A stretch of DNA of 64,000 bases from Paenibacillus silviterrae (lineage in GTDB: Bacteria > Bacillota > Bacilli > Paenibacillales > NBRC-103111), in assembly GCF_030167925.1 (NCBI RefSeq), contig NZ_JASKUT010000001.1, forward strand, positions 2,666,001 through 2,730,000, written 5' to 3'. The notes under the pieces were generated by a model. The model saw nothing but the letters and a program-made list of their open reading frames with translations, was not told the DNA's origin and did not search any database. Positions 44,356 to 52,306 of the stretch are shown piece by piece; position 1 is the stretch's first letter; each line of letters opens with the position of its first letter. Made by a program: the position numbers and the translations under genes.

Positions 44356-45501
44356 TTATCTCATCCCTGCATATCTGACAACAACGGTCCCTGAGGGAAC
44401 CGTTCTCAGAACGGAAATCATCTGGCTTCCCAGCTTGACCGCCGTACTGCTTCCGGTCGTGTCGACCTGTCGGACCATATGGGTAAAATCAGACTCGCTT
44501 AACGCAGCTCCCGCTGCCTTAAGCAGCGTGTAAGCCGATTTGACCAGCACCGGGCTGCCGGGCTCCAGGATTTGAATTTCGCCGGAGCGGTCGTCGGTCC
44601 GGGTCTGGATCAGTCCGCTGCCCCCGCCCTCCGGACTAGGGATTCTCAAGCTTTGCCCGCTTTCCTGAATCGTAAGACCAAGCTGCGAAATGGCCGTCTT
44701 TGCCTGCTGATCGAGAACGGTACGAGATTCTTCGGTCAGCACCGGTGTTTGCGGTCTACTTGGTCCCGGTGAACTGTCCCCTCCGCCGGAGGACCCGTTG
44801 CTTCCTGAGGAACCTCCACTGCTTCCGCTTCCCGCTGCCGAGCTGTCTGCCGTCTCGGACGCTTGCTTCTCTGTGCTCGCAGGCTTCTTCGTCGCATCGG
44901 CCGGCGCAAGCAGCTTCCGCCCCTCCTCCGACTCCGCGAAGACGACGACGCCACGGACGAAGGTAACCGCCTCCGCCCTCGACAGCCGGTCGTTCATCCG
45001 GTAACCCTCCACTGTGGGAGCCGTTTTCCCATTTGATATCCCCTTATCCAGAACGAATTGCACCGCCTCGGTTGCCGTTAGCCGCTTACCGAAATAGGCG
45101 GCAATTATGGCAGCAACCTGCCCCCGGGGAATCGGCTGAAGCCGATCCTCCGTCTTTAGGGCCGCCGGAATCGCAAGGGACTGTGCCTTTTCATAATAGG
45201 GTCCGAACCACGCTTCACCGGCTTTCAAGGCGCGAACCTCCATACCATGGGAACGCAGCAGCATCGTTAGAAACTCTGCCTCCGACACCTGGTCGTAGGG
45301 GCGGAAGGTTTGGTCTTCGTAGCCGTCCACAATCCCCTTCGTAACCGCCCATTGTACGTTTCTTTCATACCATGAACCGCTTTCTACATCGCGCAGCGGC
45401 TCCGCGGCAAGCGTGGTGTCGGCAGACAACACCGTAGCGAGGAGCAGCGCAGTTGCTCCTCCACGAACGATCTTATTCTTCCAGTTGCCCATGTTACTCA
45501 T
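44356..45501 (-). CDS. S-layer homology (SLH) domain protein
   Basis: 381 residues. Signal peptide (IVRGGATALLLATVLSADTTLAA), then SLH-type repeats: FRDV-like LRDVESGSWYERNVQWAVTKGIVDGYEDQTFRPYDQVSEAEF, a second around AWFGPYYEKAQSLAIPAAL, a third around LDKGISNGKTAPTVEGYRMNDRLSRAEAV. These bind pyruvylated wall polymers. A G/S-rich linker (~225-260) leads to a C-terminal domain without a known match (VLDQQAKTAISQLGLTIQESGQSLRIPSPEGG...). It starts 15 bp after the GH44 stop, so the two are cotranscribed. Confidence 0.85.
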   Translation of the reverse strand: MSNMGNWKNKIVRGGATALLLATVLSADTTLAAEPLRDVESGSWYERNVQWAVTKGIVDGYEDQTFRPYDQVSEAEFLTMLLRSHGMEVRALKAGEAWFGPYYEKAQSLAIPAALKTEDRLQPIPRGQVAAIIAAYFGKRLTATEAVQFVLDKGISNGKTAPTVEGYRMNDRLSRAEAVTFVRGVVVFAESEEGRKLLAPADATKKPASTEKQASETADSSAAGSGSSGGSSGSNGSSGGGDSSPGPSRPQTPVLTEESRTVLDQQAKTAISQLGLTIQESGQSLRIPSPEGGGSGLIQTRTDDRSGEIQILEPGSPVLVKSAYTLLKAAGAALSESDFTHMVRQVDTTGSSTAVKLGSQMISVLRTVPSGTVVVRYAGMR

Positions 45502-45516
45502 TCTCCCAACTCCCTT

Positions 45517-48500
45517 CTACGGTGTACCCACAATGAGCGTCGCCGACCTCGCCGGCACCTCTATCGAGAATTGGTTCTGCAGCTGCATCGTCCCGGCCTG
45601 AGAGAGTCGGTTCGTGCTGTCGAACCGGTATACCTCGCCTTGGCGAAGAGACGTCCCCGCTACCTTCATATCCATGACTTTCGGAGCCGTATCCTTGTTG
45701 AAGAGCAGCATGTAGAGCTTGCCGTCGGAGCCCTGAATCGAATAGGCGCCTACCATGTCGACATGGCTGCTTTCGGTTCTTACACTATCGCCTTGAACTC
45801 GGTTGCCCTTTCCGTCATAGTCCAGGTACAGCTTGAAGGCATCTTCGACCGGCGTGTTCGCCAGCGGCTGTCCCCAGCGTGTTGCCAAATCGACGCCCTC
45901 CCGGCCGAAAATCGCCATCGCTTCCGCCTGCGCCAGCCCGCTGCTGATTCCTCGTCCGTTGCCGAAGTTGTACTCCGTAATCGCAAGCTTCGTCCCGGGA
46001 GCCGTTTTGTTAATGATCTCCTTCATCCGCGGGATCAGATTCACCGGCTCGCCGATCCACGAAGAGCTGTCCCGGAAGGAGGGGTCGTAAAGCGCCTTGA
46101 GTGATTTTAATCTTCTTGCAGCCACCGAGTTCGATTCGTCCGCCGTAATCGCTACGCCCGCTTCCGTCGGATAATAATGAATATCGAGGTAATCGATCAA
46201 TCGCGTACCGCGCTGATTCTCATAACCTCTCACCTGCTCCAAGAACCATTCCAGGAAGGGCTTGCCGCCATGACTTTGCCTGTCGGGTCCGGAGGAACAG
46301 CCGTCCGCCGCCGAATAGAAGTAGGCGCACCAGCCCCAAACGACCGGACCGAAAATTTGACTGTCGGGATCTTTATCCTTAATCGCTTGTCCATATGCTT
46401 GGGTATAACCCCAAATTTCATCATACGTCGTTTTCTCCGGATGAATATCCCGATGCGTATAAGGCCAAAGCATCGGCTCATTATCCAGCGCATAGTAATT
46501 GACCTTATCGCCTACGCGGCTTTGAATATGGTCCATCCAGCGGGTAATGAAGTCTGGACCGACCCTTTTGGACGTATCGTTCGGATCGTTGCCTGTTATG
46601 GTTTGCCCGTCCGGCGTCACGCCGTTGCCTGCATCCGGGTTACACCACCAACCGCCATACGAGCACTCCGTTTGCTGCTGCGCCCCGTATTTGTTCACGG
46701 AGAAACCGACTCTTACTTGACGATCCTTCGGCGTCCAGCCGATAGTCGGTACCTGCAGCAGCATTTTACCGCCGTTACCTAAGGTTTTGTCGATCAGCCG
46801 GTCGGTTCTCGAGCCGTGCGGGAGCGTCTCATTCGGACTGATTTCCTTAGGCAGGTTCATATAGAACCAATCGGCTGCATGATTTTGTACATTGGCCTCC
46901 CAGTTGTAGCGCGTAGCGGCATTACCGCCCCAGCGGACAACGGGATATTGGGTGAAGGAGGACACGTCCTCCGGGGGAATCTCCTCATAATTGACGCCGT
47001 AGATGTCGGGATTGACAGCTCTGCGATTTTGCGTCGTATCGATCTGTACGCTCACGTTGGTAACCGGAGGTTTCGGATTCTGGACCCGGTCTTTAAAGCG
47101 AAGCAGCTTCACATCGTCAAAATACACCGCCGGCTGCTCCTTCCAATCCCAGGCCTGGAAAACAAAGGAGTCGAAATAGCCGTCTGTTAAACCGAGATCG
47201 GAGAGGCGAACGGTAACCTTGGTCCACTCGCCGGCCTTAATCCCGTACGGCAAAATATCATCGAGCACAACCGAGCCGAGAATACTGTTGCCGTCCTGAA
47301 CGACGAAACGAAGCTTTTGTCCGCCCTTATCGCCCCCATGCACGTAGAACTCATAGCCGTAGTAATCCTGCACGGCATACGGTTCGTCATGATTCAGGTA
47401 CACACCCGTCCAGTTGTGCGGCTGGAAACGGATCGAACGCATCCCTGTATGAACCACGGAGCTATTTTGAAGATCAACCTTCCCCCAGCTCCAGTTGTCG
47501 TAATTGTTTTGCAGCTGGTCGTCATAGACGGTTTCCGGCAGCGCCTCGATTACCTTCACCTCGAGCTGCGCCTCGAAGCTGTCATAGGTGGCGGTAACCA
47601 CACTGGTTCCCGTACGATGTGCCTGAAGAACGCCCCCGCTTACGCTGACAACGTCCGGCTCGGAGGAAGCCCAGTACACCGCATGCGTGACACGCTCGGA
47701 ATACCCGTTATCAAAATTCGAGGTAACGACAGGGAGCTCGGAGTTCCCGTTGTACATCAGCAAGGAGGTGCGGCCGAAGGTGATATCCTTGCGCTGCGGC
47801 TGCTGATACACTTCCTTGGTCAATACCATATCGTCCAAATACAGCTTCCCCTGCTCCTGATCTCCGCGTCCTACGAATAAGAAGCCGTCGAGGATGGCGT
47901 TCGGCACCGGGAGCTCATTGAGCGGGATCGTCACCTTTTCCCATAGGCCGGGCTGGATCGTTCGATGGCTCAGGTAATTGTTCAAATCGATGGTGACTAC
48001 CGGGTCGCCGCCTGCCTGGAGAATCAAATTGACCTGCTGACCTCCCGTTGTACCGCCGTGAATCCAGAACTCGAGCGTTGTGTATTCCGCGGTGCTCAAG
48101 ACTCGATCCTTGTATAAATACAGGCCCGCATTCCAGCCGGGCTGCAGCATCATCGCGTACACGTCCGAGTGGACCGTCGCTTGTTCTGTCAAAGAATGCG
48201 AACCCCAGCTGTAATTGTGAAACCCGGCATTCAGCTTGCTGTCAAAAACCTTAAGCTGCTCATATACCGAAGCGGGCGGCTTGTTCGAAACAGGCACGCT
48301 TTCAAATAGAAGACTCACATTGTCTATGTATACGCTCCCCTGCTGACCCTGGCTCTTGTCCCTGAGCAAAATGCCGTCATAGACGCCGTTCGGGATGCGC
48401 AGCGGCGTAAGATCGATTTGCACCTTCTGCCATGCGTCCCCCTGAAGCCCGCCGCTCTCTAAATACTGGCTCAGGTCCACCTTCGCCACCGGCTCACCGC

Positions 48501-48867
48501 CGGCCTGAAAGATGACGTTCATTTGCTGCTGTCCTTGCCCGCCCCCGTGAATCCAAAATTGCAGCGTATTCAGCTCGGAGACGAGGAGCGGCTCCTGACT
48601 GTACAGGTATAACCCCCCGTCGAAGCTGGGGTTGAAACGGATGGAGCTTGTTCCCTGATGTACCGTCTGTGTCTCCTCCAGCGAATGCTCGGCCCAGCTG
48701 TGATCCGTAAATCCGGCGGCAAGACCGTCCGTATAAACGGCCTTTTCGTTTGTAACGGCTGCTCCCACCTCCTGAGCGCTCCAAGTCGGGAGCAGACCTG
48801 TCAAGCTTAAACAAACAGCGAGACATCCGGCTGCAGCCCGGCGAAGCCTTTGCTTCCCCATGATCAT
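45517..48867 (-). CDS. Secreted multi-domain GH44 glycoside hydrolase (endoglucanase/xyloglucanase type)
   Basis: 1,116 residues. Signal peptide (~1-36). Three similar ~150-residue beta-sandwich modules (about 40-190, 205-355, 445-600), each with SW..HSL..., GLYLY and YIDNVSLL-type ends, look like carbohydrate-binding modules; a Big2-like segment (about 365-440, ending GTSVVTATYDSFEAQLEVKVIE) sits between the second and third. The catalytic GH44 domain follows (about 615-1116) with the acid/base Glu in YYALDNEPMLW and nucleophile Glu in AITEYNFG. Substrates in this family: cellulose, mannan, xyloglucan. GGGGAGG precedes the ATG. Upstream of an SLH protein in one operon. Confidence 0.9.
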   Translation of the reverse strand: MIMGKQRLRRAAAGCLAVCLSLTGLLPTWSAQEVGAAVTNEKAVYTDGLAAGFTDHSWAEHSLEETQTVHQGTSSIRFNPSFDGGLYLYSQEPLLVSELNTLQFWIHGGGQGQQQMNVIFQAGGEPVAKVDLSQYLESGGLQGDAWQKVQIDLTPLRIPNGVYDGILLRDKSQGQQGSVYIDNVSLLFESVPVSNKPPASVYEQLKVFDSKLNAGFHNYSWGSHSLTEQATVHSDVYAMMLQPGWNAGLYLYKDRVLSTAEYTTLEFWIHGGTTGGQQVNLILQAGGDPVVTIDLNNYLSHRTIQPGLWEKVTIPLNELPVPNAILDGFLFVGRGDQEQGKLYLDDMVLTKEVYQQPQRKDITFGRTSLLMYNGNSELPVVTSNFDNGYSERVTHAVYWASSEPDVVSVSGGVLQAHRTGTSVVTATYDSFEAQLEVKVIEALPETVYDDQLQNNYDNWSWGKVDLQNSSVVHTGMRSIRFQPHNWTGVYLNHDEPYAVQDYYGYEFYVHGGDKGGQKLRFVVQDGNSILGSVVLDDILPYGIKAGEWTKVTVRLSDLGLTDGYFDSFVFQAWDWKEQPAVYFDDVKLLRFKDRVQNPKPPVTNVSVQIDTTQNRRAVNPDIYGVNYEEIPPEDVSSFTQYPVVRWGGNAATRYNWEANVQNHAADWFYMNLPKEISPNETLPHGSRTDRLIDKTLGNGGKMLLQVPTIGWTPKDRQVRVGFSVNKYGAQQQTECSYGGWWCNPDAGNGVTPDGQTITGNDPNDTSKRVGPDFITRWMDHIQSRVGDKVNYYALDNEPMLWPYTHRDIHPEKTTYDEIWGYTQAYGQAIKDKDPDSQIFGPVVWGWCAYFYSAADGCSSGPDRQSHGGKPFLEWFLEQVRGYENQRGTRLIDYLDIHYYPTEAGVAITADESNSVAARRLKSLKALYDPSFRDSSSWIGEPVNLIPRMKEIINKTAPGTKLAITEYNFGNGRGISSGLAQAEAMAIFGREGVDLATRWGQPLANTPVEDAFKLYLDYDGKGNRVQGDSVRTESSHVDMVGAYSIQGSDGKLYMLLFNKDTAPKVMDMKVAGTSLRQGEVYRFDSTNRLSQAGTMQLQNQFSIEVPARSATLIVGTP

Positions 48868-48971
48868 GTCGATTCCTCCCCTTCCGGTAAACTGTGCAGC
48901 GTCAGGCCCGACCTGCGACCTACCCGACTGCTGCGGATGCCCTCATCTTAGAACAGCACCACCGTCAAAAC

Positions 48972-49018
48972 AAGTGTGTTTCGACACACTTTTGCATATT
49001 GTGACAGTCATGCATGAC
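48972..49018. promoter_or_regulatory. Inverted repeats upstream of the GH44-SLH operon
   Basis: A perfect 8-bp stem AAGTGTGT/ACACACTT with TTCG loop (48972-48991) and a 12-bp palindrome GTCATGCATGAC (49007-49018), within 105-150 bp of the GH44 start. They could be operators; no clear promoter could be fixed. Confidence 0.4.
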
Positions 49019-49058
49019 ACGGTCACGGGTAATGATAGTCATTAGGTCCCGTACAAAA

Positions 49059-49094
49059 AAACATCCCTCCAGCGCTATGGCCAAAGGGATGTTT
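49059..49094 (-). terminator. Terminator after the DUF2383 gene
   Basis: ACATCCCT/AGGGATGT stem followed by a seven-base T-run on the minus strand. Confidence 0.75.
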
Positions 49095-49110
49095 GGAGAG
49101 ATGCTTGAAT

Positions 49111-49548
49111 TTATACGATGTGTTTTTCCAGCTGCTTGATATGGTTTTCTGCGGATTGGCGGATACGTTCGATCAGCTTGCGGCTTGTATCATCCAGCTC
49201 CTGCTGAAGCAGCTTCTCCGATTGCTCGATGCCCATGCGCTCGCCTTTTATCGCTTCTTGGATGAGCTCGGCCGTTTCTTCGCTTACGCCTTTCCATTTG
49301 TTGCTGATCGTGCCTGCAATCGAATCAATAAGTCCGGGTCCGTCCGCGGCGGTTCCGTTTAAATTCTGGATGCGTTCCGCCAGATCGGCTGCTTCCTTCT
49401 TATGGCTTTGCTGAATCTCCTGAAAGGCCCGCTTTACTTCAGGGCTCTTCACATGCTGGATGTACGTCTCATAGCTATGTACTCCCATATAGACACCCTT
49501 CAAATAATCGTTAAGCATCGTAACGGTTTTGTCCTTCGTCGCTTGCAT
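49111..49548 (-). CDS. DUF2383/ferritin-like four-helix protein
   Basis: 145 residues, all-helical (TVTMLNDYLKGVYMGVHSYETYIQHV, EIQQSHKKEAADLAERIQNLNG, LIQEAIKGERMGIEQSEKLLQ, LIERIRQSAENHIKQLEKHI). The spacing of helices and His/Glu residues fits DUF2383 (PA2169-like). Function unknown, sometimes spore- or stress-related in Bacillales. Single gene with terminator. Confidence 0.75.
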   Translation of the reverse strand: MQATKDKTVTMLNDYLKGVYMGVHSYETYIQHVKSPEVKRAFQEIQQSHKKEAADLAERIQNLNGTAADGPGLIDSIAGTISNKWKGVSEETAELIQEAIKGERMGIEQSEKLLQQELDDTSRKLIERIRQSAENHIKQLEKHIV

Positions 49549-49649
49549 GCTGCCAGCCCCTTCCGTTGTAGTCTCCCGTAGTATTTGGGAACATACGTCA
49601 CATTATTCCTCTTGAAGGCCGGCTCGGCAGCTTAAGCGACTATGCTATG

Positions 49650-50381
49650 CTACGTGAACAGGTAGCTGATGTAAATCATGAGCAGGAGACCGAACATAAA
49701 GGAATAGGTCGAGGGGCGTTCATAGCCGTGGCCGTGGCTTTCCGGGATCAGTTCCTTATAGACGATGAACAGCATGGCGCCAGCCGCGAAGGCGAGTCCG
49801 TACCCGACAAGCGGCTGAATGGAGTTTGCCGTGAAGTAGCCGACGACGGCAGATACCATTTCCATAAGGCCGGTCAGCGTGACGATGAGGAACGATTTCC
49901 ATTTTGTCACGTTTGAGTTCAGCAGGAAGACGCCTAGCACCAGCCCCTCCGGCATATTCTGCGCTCCTATAGAGATGGCGACCATCGGCCCCAAGCTCTC
50001 GTTCTGGCTTGCGTAGCTGAATCCGGTGCTGAGTCCCTCCGGTATATTATGAATAAAAAGAGCGATGATGACGAGCAGCGATTTCGCATGGAACTGGCTG
50101 ACGCCCGAATCATTCTCAACGTCGATATGGGGGATATTCTTCTCGATCCTGTCCAGTACGACGAAGCCTAATATGAAACCGACGGATAGTGCGAAGATAC
50201 CCTCTTCCTTAATCGCCTGCGGCATCAGTCCGAAGGTACTCGCGGCAACCATAATGCCCGCCGTAAAGGCGATGAGTACGTCCTTCCACTTCTCGGATAG
50301 CTTCTTGACGAATAGCAGCGGTACAGCGCCCATCACCGTGGCCATCGCCGATACGAAGCTGCCCAGCAGTGCTGTCTCCAT
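49650..50381 (-). CDS. ZIP-family metal transporter
   Basis: 243 residues, about eight membrane helices. ZIP signature HNIPEGLSTGFSYA in helix 4 and SIGAQNMPEGLVLGVFL in helix 5, both with the metal-binding residues kept; GYGLAFAAGAMLFIVYKELIPESHGHG near the end, with a His-rich loop. Probably takes up zinc or another divalent cation. On the minus strand, TATAAT lies about 35 bp upstream, next to a TGCATATGCA palindrome. Confidence 0.92.
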   Translation of the reverse strand: METALLGSFVSAMATVMGAVPLLFVKKLSEKWKDVLIAFTAGIMVAASTFGLMPQAIKEEGIFALSVGFILGFVVLDRIEKNIPHIDVENDSGVSQFHAKSLLVIIALFIHNIPEGLSTGFSYASQNESLGPMVAISIGAQNMPEGLVLGVFLLNSNVTKWKSFLIVTLTGLMEMVSAVVGYFTANSIQPLVGYGLAFAAGAMLFIVYKELIPESHGHGYERPSTYSFMFGLLLMIYISYLFT

Positions 50382-50487
50382 AGGAACCTCCTCTGGTCTA
50401 TGATGGTAAGGGTATTATACCATAATTATGCATATGCAAGCTCCGGGAGAACGGGAAGCGCCTAGGCGTAAATTTGCGGCACATCCG

Positions 50488-51015
50488 ACGGTTTCTGGCA
50501 CTCCAGCCGCACTCCTGCCACTACTGTGCACTCTCGCGTCCCATCAGTCGCTCAACACGGCATGCAGTGGCACTTTCGCCACTATTTCCGTGGTTTCACG
50601 CACTCTCGCCGCTTCCAGTCCCATTTCTGCTACTACCGTGCACTTACGTGTCCCATCAGTCGCTCAACACGGCATGCAGTGGCACTTTCGCCACTATTTC
50701 CGCGGTTTCACGTACTCCAGCCGCTTTCAATCGCACTTTTGCCATTATCGTGCACTCACGCGTCCCATCAGCCGCTCTACACGGCATGCAGTGGCACTTT
50801 TGCCACTATTTCCGCGGTTTCACGCACTCTCGTTGCTTCCAGTCGCATTTCTGCTACTACCGTGCACTTACGTGTCCCATCAGCCGCTTAACACGACATG
50901 CAGTGGCACTTTCGCCACTATTTCCGCGGTTTCACGCTCTCTCGCTGCTTCCAATCGCATTTCTGCCACTATTGGGCACTCAAGCCTCCCGCCAGCCGCT
51001 CAACACGGCATGGAG
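50488..51015. repeat. 112-bp tandem repeat array, four full copies plus partial ends
   Basis: Full units start at 50561, 50673, 50785 and 50897 (CATGCAGTGGCAC...), exactly 112 bp apart; a degenerate partial copy precedes (50488-50560) and only the first bases of a further unit remain at 51009. Each unit has an AGTGGC/GCCACT hairpin. Units 1 and 3 share variants not found in 2, and unit 2 shares variants with the 5' partial copy, so the array seems to have grown as 224-bp pairs. All three plus-strand frames are nearly open through it; these frames are not genes. Confidence 0.9.
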
Positions 51016-51040
51016 TTTAGTAGCGGTCCCTCTTTACCTC

Positions 51041-51069
51041 TTGTAAAATAATCACAAATGTAGTAATAT
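51041..51069 (+). promoter_or_regulatory. Promoter between the 112-bp array and the nuclease gene
   Basis: TTGTAA (51041-51046), a 17-bp spacer, TAATAT (51064-51069). A transcript from here would first meet the hairpin at 51098. Confidence 0.55.
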
Positions 51070-51097
51070 TGAACACATATATTAGGCAGTGAAGCAC

Positions 51098-51145
51098 ACG
51101 CCGCTCTACCCAAACGTAATCGTTTTGTGGTGAGCGGCGTTTTTA
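51098..51145 (+). terminator. Strong terminator in the leader of the nuclease gene (possible attenuator)
   Basis: ACGCCGCTC (51098-51106) pairs with GAGCGGCGT (51132-51140), with an inner AAACG/CGTTT stem, then TTTTATTT. It ends only ~25 bp before the start codon of the gene at 51170 and ~30-70 bp after the promoter, so it may act as an attenuator or end a short RNA. Confidence 0.75.
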
Positions 51146-51169
51146 TTTGACCAGGGGAGGTATGAAGCC

Positions 51170-51850
51170 ATGTCAACGTTCGAAACGGCCCATGCTCAGT
51201 GGCTAGCAGCGCATCAAACAGCTCGCGCGGGAGAGAGACTTCGCCGACTGGTGGAGGGGCACAGCCATGCGGAGCAGCTATTCCTAGAACAGGTGTGGTA
51301 TCCCATCTTTCAGCATTTGGAGGATCTGCATCCGGAGTACGAAGTGGTCGATTACAAGGAGGGCACACGCTTCCTGGATTTCGCCTTTCTTCGTGCGCCG
51401 ATTCGGTTAGCGATTGAAATCGATGGATACGGCCCCCATCTATCGAAGATCAGCCGGTGGCAATTTTCCGATCAGCTCATGCGGCAGAACAGCCTCATCA
51501 TCGAAGGCTGGCAAATCCTAAGGTTCTCCTACGACGATGTGAAGGAACGCCCCAAGCTATGTCAACAGCAGCTGCTTCAGCTGATGGGAAGACGCATGGC
51601 TCAGCGCGGCAGCACCACAACTACAAGGCTGAACCCCACGGAGAAAGAGATTATCCTCCATGCCTTGGACAAGAAAAAAGACCTCCGGGCAAGCGACATC
51701 ATGTCGCTGCTGGAGGTCAGTCGATACAAAGCTTGCCGCATCCTTAGGAAGCTGCATCACAAAAACATTCTGCGGCCAAAAGGGACCGGAGCCAAGCGAA
51801 TCCATCGCTATCAGATAAACATCGATCAGCTTTCTGACTACACTCTATAG
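51170..51850 (+). CDS. PD-(D/E)XK (DUF559-like) nuclease domain fused to a winged helix
   Basis: 226 residues. Middle domain (about 40-150) follows the DUF559/Vsr-like PD-(D/E)XK pattern: E in HAEQLFLEQVWYP, D in TRFLDFAFLRAP, ExD in LAIEIDGYGPH, then RQNSLIIEGWQILRFSYDDV. The C-terminal ~70 residues form a winged helix (TEKEIILHALDKKKDLRASDIMSLLEVSRYKACRILRKLHHKNIL). Likely a DNA-binding nuclease; target unknown. GGGGAGG before the ATG. Preceded by promoter, terminator-like leader and the 112-bp array. Its end overlaps the convergent DUF6526-like gene by 13 bp. Confidence 0.75.
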   Translation: MSTFETAHAQWLAAHQTARAGERLRRLVEGHSHAEQLFLEQVWYPIFQHLEDLHPEYEVVDYKEGTRFLDFAFLRAPIRLAIEIDGYGPHLSKISRWQFSDQLMRQNSLIIEGWQILRFSYDDVKERPKLCQQQLLQLMGRRMAQRGSTTTTRLNPTEKEIILHALDKKKDLRASDIMSLLEVSRYKACRILRKLHHKNILRPKGTGAKRIHRYQINIDQLSDYTL

Positions 51851-52278
51851 TAGTCGCCTCTCCAGCTCTTAATGAGTTTCTTGATGTCGCCCGGCGACAG
51901 CTGCTCTTTCACTGCCTTGTCACAAAGAGCCGGAAACTCCTGATCGCTTGCGAAACGTAGAGCAATCAGCTGTTTCAGTGTAATACGGGAATCCAGCCAC
52001 TGCCCCGTCAATCGGAAGTACCGTAAATTCTCTTCGGTCCGGATCAAACGGTCCTGCACTTTTACACCGAATGACCGGGACAACGGGATAAGCAGCATCA
52101 CCATCACGGACAATCCGACAATCACTAACGGCTCTAGCAGCCGATCCCCGCTCCTCAAGCTTCCTAGAGCATACACAAGGGACGCAATCGCAACGATGAG
52201 GCCTAACGGCATGAGAAAATAATGCACCACCGGCACGATCTGACGATGATTCGCGTAGTTCTGATTTGGCTGACTCAT
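51838..52278 (-). CDS. DUF6526-like small membrane protein
   Basis: 146 residues from MSQPNQNYANH (52278; GAGAGG upstream). Two membrane helices (VHYFLMPLGLIVAIASLVYALG; LLEPLVIVGLSVMVMLLIPLS) followed by a cytoplasmic helical part (KVQDRLIRTEENLRYFRLTGQWLDSRITLKQLIALRFASDQEFPAL). This pattern fits the DUF6526 family, function unknown. It follows the ABC permease by 28 bp and may be in its operon. Confidence 0.7.
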   Translation of the reverse strand: MSQPNQNYANHRQIVPVVHYFLMPLGLIVAIASLVYALGSLRSGDRLLEPLVIVGLSVMVMLLIPLSRSFGVKVQDRLIRTEENLRYFRLTGQWLDSRITLKQLIALRFASDQEFPALCDKAVKEQLSPGDIKKLIKSWRGDYYRV

Positions 52279-52306
52279 GAATAATCCTCTCCCCAACTAG
52301 AATGTA

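Noticed and set aside
50488-51015. CRISPR array
   Set aside because: Units are contiguous and 112 bp long, with no unique spacers and no cas genes nearby.
50428-51051. Long open frames in all three plus-strand phases across 50428-51051
   Set aside because: They exist because the 112-bp repeat has almost no stops in any plus frame; no ribosome site or recognisable protein, and the period shifts the frame each unit.
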